Assembly (NCBI GenBank): GCA_005405945.1
Contig: BJHW01000001.1
Coordinates: forward strand, 4,278,001-4,342,000
Source of the DNA: Streptomyces violaceusniger
Lineage (GTDB): Bacteria > Actinomycetota > Actinomycetes > Streptomycetales > Streptomycetaceae
Direction: 5' to 3'
DNA: 64,000 bases
The first letter of the stretch is position 1. Every line of letters begins with the position of its first letter. Of this stretch, positions 41,336 to 51,216 are shown piece after piece. A program made the position numbers and the translations under genes. The notes below the pieces were generated by a model. That model had not been told where the DNA came from, ran no database searches, and saw nothing but the letters and a program-made list of their open reading frames with translations.

Positions 41336-41602
41336 ATGCGCATCTCCGTCACCCGCACCGGCGGATTCGCCGGAATCGAGCGCCGGGCCGAGCTGGACAC
41401 CAGCGGTCGGCCCGACGCCACCCATCTGGACGCCCTGGCCCACCAGGCCGTCGAGACCGGCCACACCACGGCCCTCCGCGGCGTCCCCGACGGCTTCCAG
41501 TACGAGATCACCGTCGACGGCCGCACCATCCACGCCGCGGATCCCCATCTGAGCGACGCCCAGCGGGAACTGATCCGCGCGGTGCTGAAGGAGGGCGCGT
41601 AG
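41336..41602 (+). CDS. Emfourin-like inhibitor of the M4 protease
   Basis: 88 residues, ATG 41336, 27 bp after the protease. The sequence MRISVTRTGGFAGIERRAEL, HTTALRGVPDGFQYEITVDG then RTIHAADPHLSDAQRELIRA resembles the protealysin inhibitor emfourin (M4in), with RISVxRTGGFAGI near the N-terminus, which I recall as the hallmark. Emfourins bind M4 proteases of the protealysin group from inside the same operon, as here. Likely a cytoplasmic safeguard. A 36-bp perfect palindrome ends the operon. Confidence 0.85.
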   Translation: MRISVTRTGGFAGIERRAELDTSGRPDATHLDALAHQAVETGHTTALRGVPDGFQYEITVDGRTIHAADPHLSDAQRELIRAVLKEGA

Positions 41603-41620
41603 GGGCCGCGTGGTCCTCGC

Positions 41621-41656
41621 CGTGTGGTCCTCGGCGCATGCGCCGAGGACCACACG
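41621..41656. terminator. 36-bp perfect palindrome between convergent genes
   Basis: A fully self-complementary 36-bp sequence centred on GGCGCATGCGCC, with arms CGTGTGGTCCTCGGC / GCCGAGGACCACACG. It sits 18 bp past the inhibitor stop and 6 bp before the era stop, so it should terminate both. A partial copy of the arm, CGTGGTCCTCGC, lies just to its left. Confidence 0.85.
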
Positions 41657-41662
41657 CCGGGC

Positions 41663-42619
41663 TCAGAACCCCAGCTTCCGCAGCTGCCTCGGATCACGCT
41701 GCCAATCCTTGGCAACCTTCACATGCAGGTCGAGGAAGACCGGCGTGCCGAGCAGCGCCTCGATGTGCTTGCGGGACTTGGTGCCCACGTCCTTCAGGCG
41801 GCGGCCCTTGGGGCCGATGATGATGCCCTTCTGGCTGGGCCGCTCGATGTAGAGGTTGGCGTGGATGTCCAGGAGCGGCCGGTCCGCGGGGCGGCCCTCG
41901 CGGGGCAGCATCTCCTCCACCACCACCGCGATGGAGTGCGGCAGTTCGTCCCGTACGCCCTCCAGCGCGGCCTCCCGGATCAGCTCGGCCACCATGACCT
42001 GCTCGGGCTCATCCGTAAGGTCGCCCTCGGCGTAGAGCGTCGGGCCCTCGGGCAACAGCGGGACCAGCAGATCCGCCAGCAGATCCACCTGCTGGTCCCC
42101 CACCGCCGACACCGGGACGATCTCGGCCCACTCGATGCCCAGCTCCTTGCCGAGCCGGTCGATGGCGATCAGTTGCTGGGCCAGTTGCTGAGGCTCAACC
42201 AGGTCGGTCTTGGTGACGATCGCGACCTTGGGGGTCTTCTTGATCCCCGCGAGCTCGGTGGCGATATAGCGGTCGCCGGGGCCCAGCTTCTGGTCGGCGG
42301 GCAGGCAGAAGCCGATGACGTCGACCTCGGCCCAGGTGGTGCGCACCACATCGTTGAGCCGCTCGCCGAGCAGGGTGCGCGGCTTGTGCAGACCGGGGGT
42401 GTCGACGAGCACCAGCTGGGCGTCCGGGCGGTGCACGATGCCGCGGACGGTGTGTCGGGTGGTCTGCGGGCGGTTCGAGGTGATCGCGACCTTCGTCCCC
42501 ACCAGCGCGTTGGTCAGGGTCGACTTGCCCGCGTTGGGGCGACCGACGAAGCAGGCGAAGCCCGAGCGGTGCGGGGTCTCCCGCCGCTCGGTCGGGGACG
42601 GGGAGGTACCGGCAGTCAT
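41663..42619 (-). CDS. era: GTPase Era
   Basis: 318 residues from ATG 42619 (ATG 42628 also possible). Small GTPase involved in 30S ribosome maturation, binding 16S rRNA near its 3' end. G1 GRPNAGKST, G2 region TRHTVRGIV, G3 DTPGLHKP, G4 TKTD, and a C-terminal KH domain with DIHANLYIERPSQKGIIIGP then KGRRLKDVG. It forms part of a minus-strand ribosome-assembly neighbourhood with ybeY and phoH, as in other actinobacteria, though the Ig-repeat gene interrupts here. Confidence 0.97.
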   Translation of the reverse strand: MTAGTSPSPTERRETPHRSGFACFVGRPNAGKSTLTNALVGTKVAITSNRPQTTRHTVRGIVHRPDAQLVLVDTPGLHKPRTLLGERLNDVVRTTWAEVDVIGFCLPADQKLGPGDRYIATELAGIKKTPKVAIVTKTDLVEPQQLAQQLIAIDRLGKELGIEWAEIVPVSAVGDQQVDLLADLLVPLLPEGPTLYAEGDLTDEPEQVMVAELIREAALEGVRDELPHSIAVVVEEMLPREGRPADRPLLDIHANLYIERPSQKGIIIGPKGRRLKDVGTKSRKHIEALLGTPVFLDLHVKVAKDWQRDPRQLRKLGF

Positions 42620-42733
42620 GGCCCCCATTCTCCCCGATGCCCCGACCCATTCGGACCAGCCGTCCCGGCCTCGTACGACCGCCGCGGGCGGTGGGCCGGG
42701 GCAGGCGGGCCCACTGTGACCGTAGGGTGCCGG

Positions 42734-43084
42734 TCAGGCGTCCAGCGTGGCCCGCAGGGTGCCGTCGGGGCCCGCCAGCAGCACCGGGGTCCCGGCCCCG
42801 CCCAGGTCCCGGACGGCCGCGCGGTCCTCCTCGGACGCGCTCTCCGCGTCGGTCACCACGGCCGCGGCCTCCAGGGACGTGGCACCGCTCGCCACGGCCA
42901 TGGCGACGGCGGTCTGGAGGGCGCTCAGCTTCAGCGAGTCGAGGGCCACGGTCCCGGCGACATACGTACGCCCTGTCTCGTCACGGACGGCGGCGCCCTC
43001 CGGCACGGAGTTGCGGGCCCGCACGGAGCGGGCCAGCGTGATGATCTTGCGGTCTTCGGGGTCCAACTGCGCTGCTTCGCTCAT
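42734..43084 (-). CDS. Cytidine-deaminase-like protein lacking zinc ligands
   Basis: 116 residues from ATG 43084 (MSEAAQLDPEDRKIITLARS). The order ARNSVPEGAAVRDETGRTYV then AGTVALDSLKLSALQTAVAM follows the cytidine deaminase fold (xxxPVGAAV...G.N/T.E), but where active enzymes have C/HAE there is SALQTAV, and no PCxxC follows. The protein is therefore probably not a zinc deaminase. Homologues at this place are annotated as cytidine deaminase in Streptomyces, from memory. It lies upstream of era on the same strand. Confidence 0.8.
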   Translation of the reverse strand: MSEAAQLDPEDRKIITLARSVRARNSVPEGAAVRDETGRTYVAGTVALDSLKLSALQTAVAMAVASGATSLEAAAVVTDAESASEEDRAAVRDLGGAGTPVLLAGPDGTLRATLDA

Positions 43085-43236
43085 GCGGATGAGCATATGC
43101 GGGGCGTTGACCGGCGGTGACGCCGGTGGGCACACGGCGGCCCGCGCCGGTCCGCGGTGCGGCGGCCCGGCGCGGGCGATACGCGGTTGTGCGGATGGCT
43201 CAGGGCGGGTCTCAGTGCCTCAGGGCCTGAGGCGCC

Positions 43237-46217
43237 CTACGGGAGGATCGGCGACGGCTGGAAGGTCAGCGAGGCCGAACCCGACGACGGGCTCAGGCCC
43301 GGAGCGCCCGCGAAGGAGGCGGTGTACGTCGAGGCGGTGAGCACGGTCGGCGGGACGGTGACATTGCTGAGCGTCGCCGTGCCGCTGGCGTTGGTGACCG
43401 CGCTGCCCAGCGCGATCGGGCCCAGTGCGGAGTTGGCGACGAAAATGAGGGTCTGGCCGGGAATCGGGTTGTTGGACGCGTCCCTCAGCGTCGCGCTCAG
43501 GGTCGGGATGACCAGCGTGCCGTTGATCCGCAGCCGGATGGTGGCCGGGGTGGCGGTCACCGTGGTCCCGGTCGGCGCCGCGACCACGTTCTGGGTGATC
43601 GTCGCTGAGGTCGAACCGGCGAAGCAGGTGTCGCCGCCGTAGAAGGCCGTGACCGTGTGCGCCCCGGTGGTGAGGGTGTTGGTGCTGACGGTGGCCTGTC
43701 CGAAGGCGTTGAGCGTGCCGGTGAGGGTGGGCCCGCCGCTGATCACGAAGATGACGTTCCCGGTCGGCGTGCCCGTCGCCGGCGGCACCGCGGTCACCGT
43801 GGCGGTGAAGGTCACGTTCTGGCCGGGGGTGGACGGGTTCGGCGAGGAGGTGAGCGTGGTCGTGGTGCTCGCCTGGCCGATGGTGACGGATCCGGACGCC
43901 GAGGAGCCCGCCACGCCCGTGTTGCCACCGTACGAAGCCGTCACCGCGTGCGTGCCCACCGGAATGGCGCTGGTGGTCACGCACGCCTGACCACTGGCGT
44001 TCAGCGTCCCGGTCAGGGTCGGACCACCCGCGATCGTGAACGTCACCGTCCCGGTCGGGGCGCAGGTCCCCGGCGGGGTCGTGGTCACCTGCGCGCACAG
44101 GGTCACCGACTGGCCGCACACCGGAGAGGCGGGCGTGATGGTCAGCGCGGTCGTGGACGCGGCCTGGCCGACGGTGACGGATCCGGAGACCGAGGAGCCC
44201 GCCACGCCCGTGTTGCCCGCGTACGTGGCCGTCACCGCGTGGGTGCCGACCGGAATGGCGCTGGTCGTCACACACGCCTGACCGGTCGCGTCCAGCGTCC
44301 CGGTCAGGGTCGGACCACCCGCGATCGTGAACGTCACCGTCCCGGTCGGGGTGCAGGTGCTGGGCGCCGAGACCGTCACCTGGGCGCACAGGGTCACCGG
44401 CTGTCCGCACACCGGAGAGGAGGGCAGGAAGCTCAGCGTCGTGGTGGAGACGCCCTGGTTGACCGTGACGGACCCGGTGCCGGTCGAGCCGGCGACGCCG
44501 GTGCTGCCCCCGTAGGTGGCCGTCACCGCGTGGGTGCCGACCGGAATGGCACTGGTCGTCACACACGCCTGACCACTGCCGTTCAGCGTCCCGGTCAACG
44601 TCGGACCACCCGCGATCGTGAACGTCACCGTCCCGGTCGGGGCGCACGTGCCGGGCGCCGTCGTGGTCACCTGCGCGCACAGGGTCACCGACTGGCCGCA
44701 TGACGCCGTGCTGGGCGTAATGGTCAGGGCGGTCGTCGAGGCGGCCTGGTTCACCGTCAGGGGGAGGGTCGCCGTCGAGCCCAGGACGTCCCCGTCGCCC
44801 GGGTAGGTGATGGTCACGCTGTGAGTGCCGACCGGAATGGCACTGGTCGTCACGCACGCCTGACCGGTCACGTCCAGCGTGCCCGTCAGGGTCGGACCAC
44901 CGGAGACGGCGAACGTCACGTTCCCGGTGGGGATACATGTGCTCGGCGGCGCGACGCTCACGTCCGCACAGATGGTCACCGGCTCACCGCAGACGGACGG
45001 GCTGGGCGAGATGCTCGCCGAGATGCCCGAGACGCCCTGGCCCACGGTGATCGACGCCGTGCCGGCGGAGCCCGCGATGTTCGTGCTGCCACCGTACGTG
45101 GCGGTCACGGTGTACGACCCCGCGGTCAGGGCGTTGGTGGTCACGCATGCCTGGCCGCTGGCGTTCAGCGTGCCCGTCAGGGTCGGGCCACCGCTGATCG
45201 CGAAGGTCACCGTGCCCGTGGGCATACAGGTGCTCGGCGGCGACACCGTCACCTGGGCGCAGATGGTGATCGACTCACCGCAGACCGGTGCGGCCGGGGA
45301 CACCGTGACCGATGTGGCCGAAGCTCCCTGACCGACCGTGATCGAGCCGGTGTCGGTCGAGCCCGCGACATTCCCGTTTCCGGCGTAGGCGGCCGTCACG
45401 GCATGGGTGCCCACCGGGATGGCGCTGGTGGTCACACACGCCTGGCCGCTGGCGTTCAGCGTCCCGGTCAGCGTCGGACCGCCGGCGACCGTGAACGTCA
45501 CCGTGCCCGTCGGGGTGCAGGTGCCGGGCGCGACGACCGCCACCTGGGCGCACAGGGTCACCGGCTCACCGCAGACCGGCGAGGCGGGGAGGTGGTGAGG
45601 GTCGTGGTCGAGGACGCCGGATTGATGGCGAGCGGCGTCAAGGGCGAGTTGGACGCGGCGAAGTTGGCGTCGCCGTTGTAGAACGCGGCGACCTGGTGCG
45701 TGCCCACGCTCAGGGCGGGAACGGTGACGGAGGCGTTCCCGGACGGATCGAGGGTCCCGGTCACCGTCGGCCCGTCCGCGCTGATGATGAAGGTGACCGT
45801 ACCGGTGGGGACACCGCTGCCCGGGGGCACCGCCGCCACATGCGCCGTCAGCGTCACGGTCTCCCCGCAGACGGGCGCGGGCGGGACGAAGGTGACGGTG
45901 GTGGTGGTCGCCGCCTGGTTCACCAGCTGGATGGTCGTGCCGGACGAATTGTCCAGAGGATCACTGGAGTTGACGAAGTTCGCCGTGACCAGATGGGAGC
46001 CGACGGCGAGGGAGGAGTCGGTCACGCTGGCCGTGCCGGAGTCGACCCCGGTTTGGGTGAGCGTCACGGGGCCGATGGTCGGGCCACCGGCGATGACGAA
46101 GGTCACGTCGCCCCATGGAGGGGTCCCGGCGGTGATGCCGGTGACGGTGGCGGTGTAGGTGACGGATTGACCGAAGACGGAGGGGTTCGGCGTGGAGGTC
46201 ACCGTGGTGGTGGACAT
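43237..46217 (-). CDS. Ig-like domain repeat protein, frameshifted
   Basis: Start ATG 46217 (MSTTTVTSTPNPSVFGQSVT). About ten Ig-like domains of ~97 residues repeat: each has VxCGxxVTLCAQV...TCxPTGTVTFTIAGGPTLTGTL, NxSGQACVTTSAIPVGTHAV then TATYGGS. Neighbouring units are nearly identical over 291-bp periods in DNA. The frame breaks at GGGG 45586-45589 between the second and third domains; one added base joins 993 residues. No signal peptide is seen at the chosen start, so export is unclear. The first domains differ most; the last (TIRLRINGTLVIPTLSATLR) is also distinct. Likely a surface adhesin-like or structural protein. Confidence 0.83.
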
Positions 46218-46584
46218 GGAAGCGGCCGCCTTCCTGAACTCAGGGAGATGAGCCGCCCGGCTCCGCGCGGCACAGCCGCGCGGAGCCTTGGCCTCTGTGC
46301 GGGGGTGCCCATACGGCCGACCCGTCTACGTCAAAGCAGACAGGCCGACTGTCCCCCGACAGAGGTATGGGCGACCCACCAGTCGGTATCTGCAAGTAAG
46401 CGGGCACCTACGCCAGATGGGCCAGGGAGCGGACGGTTATTCCACCCAGATGGCGCAGCGCGGGCCGCGCGTTGCCGATGCGCTGGCGCGACGGCTGTCG
46501 CGCGGGCGGGCGCCGCGCCCCGGCGCGTGCGGCGGGAGCACGGGAAGGGGCCGGTCCGGAGAGGCCGCACCGCAGGTGCGCGGC
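46218..46584. other. Intergenic region upstream of the Ig-repeat gene
   Basis: No gene is recognised. A perfect 13-bp stem hairpin, GGCTCCGCGCGGC (46259-46271) with GCCGCGCGGAGCC (46275-46287) and a 3-base loop, lies in the leader of the Ig-repeat gene. Inverted arms GCCCATAC and GTATGGGC (about 46308 and 46364) follow at a distance. Both could form RNA structure in the 5' leader. The remainder to 46584 shows only GC-rich sequence. Confidence 0.5.
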
Positions 46585-46747
46585 CTCAGCAGGTCGGAGG
46601 AAGTCCGCTATGGTTCGGCAGCGCGTTCGGCAGTGCCCCGAAGGGGCGCGGGGCTGTGTCGATGTGCGCCTCCGCCGCACGGGCGCGGCCGGCCATGACC
46701 GCGCCGCAGACGGCCGGCGACGCATCGCGGCACTTCCAGCGGAGCGC
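46585..46747 (-). repeat. Stop-codon-adjacent repeat, family B copy 1
   Basis: Directly after the TAA of the CorC-like gene (46748-46750). Read on the minus strand it runs GCGCTCCGCTGGAAGTGCCG ... ATCGACACAGCC ... TAGCGGACTTCCTCCGACCT. The same succession occurs on the plus strand at 55431-55633. The two copies keep their ends best and differ most in the middle. Confidence 0.8.
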
Positions 46748-48052
46748 TTACTCGGCCGCGGCGGTTTCGCGGACCGGCTCGACCAGCACCGTGACGATGC
46801 GGTTGCGGCGGCCCGCCGGGGACTCTGCCGTCAGCCGCAGCGCCTTGAGAGCGGGGTCCACCCCGCCCTCGGGGACGTCCACCTCGGCCTTGGCGCCCGC
46901 GATCGGCACCCGGCCCAGCGCCTTGGCGAGCAGCCCTCCCACCGTCTCGACGTCCTCGTCCTCCAGATGCGTGCCGTACAACTCCCCCAGGTCGCCCAGG
47001 GCGAGCCGGGCGGTCACCCGGTGGGTGCCGTCGCCGAGGTCCTCGACGGGCGGCAGTTCGCGGTCGTACTCGTCGGTGATCTCGCCGACGATCTCCTCGA
47101 GGATGTCCTCGATGGTGACGATCCCGGCCGTGCCGCCGTACTCGTCGATCACCACGGCCACGTGGTTGCGATCCTGCTGCATCTCGCGCAGCAGATCGCC
47201 CGCGTTCTTGGTGTCCGGGACGAAGGCGGCGGGCCGCATCGCGGTGGAGACCAGCTCGGTCTCGGCCTCGCGGTTGATGTGCGTCTTGCGGACCAGGTCC
47301 TTGAGGTAGACGATCCCGACGATGTCGTCCTCGTTCTCGCCGGTGACCGGTATCCGGGAGAAGCCGGAGCGCAGCGCGAGGGTGAGCGCCTGCCGGATGG
47401 TCTTGAAGCGCTCGATGACCACCAGGTCGGTGCGCGGCACCATCACCTCGCGCACCAGGGTGTCGCCGAGCTCGAAGACGGAGTGGACCATGCGCCGCTC
47501 CTCGTCCTCGATCAGCGACTCCTGCTCGGCGAGGTCCACCAGGGCGCGCAGCTCGGCCTCGGAGGCGAACGGGCCCTTGCGGAAGCCCTTGCCGGGCGTG
47601 AGCGCGTTACCGAGGAGGATCAGCAGCGGCGGGATGGGGCCCATGACCCGGGCCAGCGGGATCAGCACATAGGCGGCGACGGTCGCGGTGTTGAGCGGAT
47701 GCTGGGCGCCGATGGTGCGCGGGGAGACGCCGACGGCCACGTACGACACCAGGACCATCACGCCGATCGCGACGGTCAGCGCCTTCCAGGTCTCGGGGAA
47801 CTCGCGCAGGCTCGCGAACGTGACGACCGCGCCCGCCGCGACCTCACAGGCGACGCGGACCAGCAGCGCCACATTGAGATAGCGGGTGGGGTCCTCGGCG
47901 ACGAGCATCAGCTTGGCGCTGTCCCGGCGCCCGGAGCGCACGGCCTCCTCGGCGCGGAACCGGGTGGTGCGGGCCAGACCGGCCTCCGCGCAGGCCGCCA
48001 GCCAGGCCACCACGACCAGCAGGACGGCCGCGGTGACGAGCTGCGCGCTCAT
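46748..48052 (-). CDS. CorC/HlyC-type membrane protein with CNNM and CBS domains
   Basis: 434 residues. N-terminal CNNM transmembrane domain (LVTAAVLLVVVAWLAACAEA, LTVAIGVMVLVSYVAVG, NTATVAAYVLIPLARVMGPI), then SEAELRALVDLAEQESLIED, a CBS pair (VREVMVPRTDLVVIE, DIVGIVYLKDLV; RPAAFVPDTK, HVAVVIDEYGGTAGIVTIED) and a C-terminal CorC_HlyC domain. Members of this family move Mg2+ or Co2+; the hemolysin name is historical. Start ATG 48052 overlaps the ybeY stop (ATGA), so both are co-translated. Confidence 0.94.
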   Translation of the reverse strand: MSAQLVTAAVLLVVVAWLAACAEAGLARTTRFRAEEAVRSGRRDSAKLMLVAEDPTRYLNVALLVRVACEVAAGAVVTFASLREFPETWKALTVAIGVMVLVSYVAVGVSPRTIGAQHPLNTATVAAYVLIPLARVMGPIPPLLILLGNALTPGKGFRKGPFASEAELRALVDLAEQESLIEDEERRMVHSVFELGDTLVREVMVPRTDLVVIERFKTIRQALTLALRSGFSRIPVTGENEDDIVGIVYLKDLVRKTHINREAETELVSTAMRPAAFVPDTKNAGDLLREMQQDRNHVAVVIDEYGGTAGIVTIEDILEEIVGEITDEYDRELPPVEDLGDGTHRVTARLALGDLGELYGTHLEDEDVETVGGLLAKALGRVPIAGAKAEVDVPEGGVDPALKALRLTAESPAGRRNRIVTVLVEPVRETAAAE

Positions 48053-48546
48053 CGGACGGTGGGGGCCGGGGAGGGGCCGGTGACGCCCTGCTCCGCGCGC
48101 CAGCCGTCGACGATGGCGGCCTGGAGGCCGAACATCTCGGCGCGCTCGTCCGCCTCCTCGTGGTCATAGCCGAGGAGGTGGAGGACGCCGTGGACGGTGA
48201 GCAGCTGGAGCTCCTCGTCCATGGAGTGCCCGGTCGGCGCCTCCTCCCCCTGCTTCTTGGCCACTTCGGGGCAGAGCACGATGTCCCCGAGGAGGCCCTG
48301 CGGGGGCTCCTCGTCGTCCTTGGCCGGCGGGCGCAGCTCGTCCATCGGGAAGGACATGACATCGGTCGGCCCCGGCAGATCCATCCACTGGATGTGCAGC
48401 TGCTCCATGGCGTCGGCGTCGACGACGATCACCGAGAGCTCGGAGAGCGGGTGGATACGCATCCGGGCGAGCGCGTACCGGGCGATGTCCAGCACCGCCC
48501 GCTCGTCGATATCGGTACCGGATTCGTTGTTGACGTCGATCGCCAT
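48049..48546 (-). CDS. ybeY: rRNA maturation endoribonuclease YbeY
   Basis: 165 residues. The metal-binding HGVLHLLGYDHEEADE (HGxLHLxGYDH) motif identifies the zinc-dependent single-strand RNase YbeY, which matures 16S rRNA ends and takes part in ribosome quality control. Upstream markers are VDADAMEQLHIQWMDLPGPT then DVMSFPMDEL. Located 12 bp after phoH and overlapping the CorC-like gene, the usual order. Confidence 0.96.
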   Translation of the reverse strand: MAIDVNNESGTDIDERAVLDIARYALARMRIHPLSELSVIVVDADAMEQLHIQWMDLPGPTDVMSFPMDELRPPAKDDEEPPQGLLGDIVLCPEVAKKQGEEAPTGHSMDEELQLLTVHGVLHLLGYDHEEADERAEMFGLQAAIVDGWRAEQGVTGPSPAPTVR

Positions 48547-48558
48547 GGGGGTTCGTGA

Positions 48559-49563
<1,005 letters not shown>

Positions 49564-49701
49564 GGGCCGGCTCTCTGGCCTGCTTCTACCTCCCGCTACA
49601 AGGGTTCTCGCCGCTCGACAACCTTGGGTTCCAAGGGTACGACGGAGCACCGACAACACCCGAGCCCTTTTACTCCTATCCGCTCATCGCCCCGCTCACC
49701 T

Positions 49702-49890
49702 AGGGTCCTTCTGACGGATCTCCGTGGAGGAAGGAGCGCCCGCCGCGCAGCGGCCGAAGACCGCAGCCGGGGCGTGCTCTCGGCGTGCCGCGCGGAGGCC
49801 CTCGTAGCGGAGCTACGTGGGCTTTCGTGCGGTGCGGCGAGAGCACGCCCCGGGCGTCGCGACGCCGCGGAGATCCGTCAGAAGGACCCT
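49702..49890. repeat. 189-bp nested inverted repeat (MITE-like or structured RNA)
   Basis: Perfect 23-bp terminal arms, AGGGTCCTTCTGACGGATCT... (49702-49724) and its complement (49868-49890). Inside lies a second perfect pair, GGGGCGTGCTCTCG and CGAGAGCACGCCCC, and in the middle CGTAGC/GCTACG. The whole element could fold into one long hairpin. It lies between the kinase stop (49960) and the phoH start. No target-site duplication is obvious. The remaining gap (49564-49701, 49891-49959) has no gene. Confidence 0.85.
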
Positions 49891-49959
49891 GGGGCCTCCC
49901 GCGCCCCCGGATGCTCCAGCGCCCCGGGCCCCGGCGCCACGCCCGGCCCGCGCCCCGCG

Positions 49960-51071
49960 CTACGCCTGGCGGAAACCGATCGTCGGGACGGCCCGGCGTA
50001 GCGGCCAGGGGCGGGCGGCGGCCGGGAGCAGCCGGTCGAGGAAGGCGTAGCGGCGCAGCGCGCGGGCGGGCTGGTCGTCGTAGGCGCGGGCGTGCTGCCA
50101 CCAGGCGGCGATCTCGACCCAGCCGGGCGCCGACAGCGAGCCGCCGAACTCCTGCACCGACAGCGCGGCGGTCAGCCCGGCGAAGGCCAGCCGGTCGGCG
50201 AGCGGCCACCCGGCGAGCGTGCCGGTGACGAAACCGGCGACGAACACGTCCCCGGCCCGGTCGGGTCCAAGGCCTCCACGGAGATCGCGGGCACCTCGGC
50301 GGTCTCGCCGGTGCGGCCGTCGACCGCGTACGCCCCCTCGGAGCCGAGCGTGACGACGGCGAGCGGGACCAGGTCGGCCAGCGCCCGGGCGGCGGCGCGC
50401 GGGCAGTCGGTGCGGGTGTAGCGCATCGCCTCCTCGGCGTTGGGCAGGAACGCCTCGCAGTGCTCCAGCTCGGCGAGGTCGGCCGGGTCCCAGCGGCCGG
50501 TGTCGTCCCAGCCGACGTCGGCGAAGACCGTGCTGCCGCGGCGGGCGGCCTCGGCGACCCACTCCTGGCCGCGGCCGGGCACCAGGGAGGCCACGGCGGC
50601 GCGGGCCGGGGGCGGGCTGCTGGGTGCGGGCTCCTCGGGCGGCGGGGCCTCATGGCCGTGGGAGACCATGGTCCGCTCGCCCTCGTAGGCCATGGAGACG
50701 GTCACCGGGGAGTGCCAGCCCGGGATCGTGCGGGAGAGCGAGAGATCGATGCCCTCGCCGTGGTCCAGGGCGTCCCGGCAGTAGTCCCCGTAGTGGTCGT
50801 CGCCGAAGGCGGCGGCGAGCGAGGTGCGCAGGCCGAGCCGGGCCAGGGCGGTGGCCATATTGGCGACGCCGCCGGGGCTCGAGCCCATGCCGCGCGCCCA
50901 GGACTCGGTGCCGCGGACCGGGGCGCTGTCAAGACCGGTGAAGATGATGTCCAGGAAGACCGTGCCGGTGAGATAGACGTCGCAGTCCGCGTCGCCGGGG
51001 CGGCGCACGTCCGCGAGCGGGTCGAGCAGGTGGTAGCCCGCCGTGAGTTTGTCGCCGTCGTGTGTCGTCAC
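49960..51071 (-). CDS. PfkB-family carbohydrate kinase, frameshifted
   Basis: Start GTG 51071 with GGGAGAG upstream. N-terminal TGTVFLDIIFTGLDSAP and GSSPGGVANMATALARLGLR (PfkB signature 1 region), YEGERTMVSHGHEAPPPEEP, then LPNAEEAMRYTRTDCPRAAA. The signature 2 motif DPTGAGDVFVAGF is split by the frameshift at CCC 50256-50258; one extra base gives DPTGAGDVFVAGFVTGTLAG and a 370-residue kinase. The catalytic Asp of GAGD is thus intact after repair. Substrate could be a sugar or nucleoside; undecided. An error in the read is more likely than inactivation. Confidence 0.88.
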
Positions 51072-51216
51072 CGCGCTCTCCCAGGTCTTGCCGGTCCGCC
51101 TCCGCCGTCGGATGCGGGTGCGGCCAGTGTGCACGATGGCACCGACAACGAGCCGGGGTCCGGCCCACTGTCACCCTCGGCGGTCAACGGTCCCGGCGCC
51201 CCCCGTCGGGGCGCCC

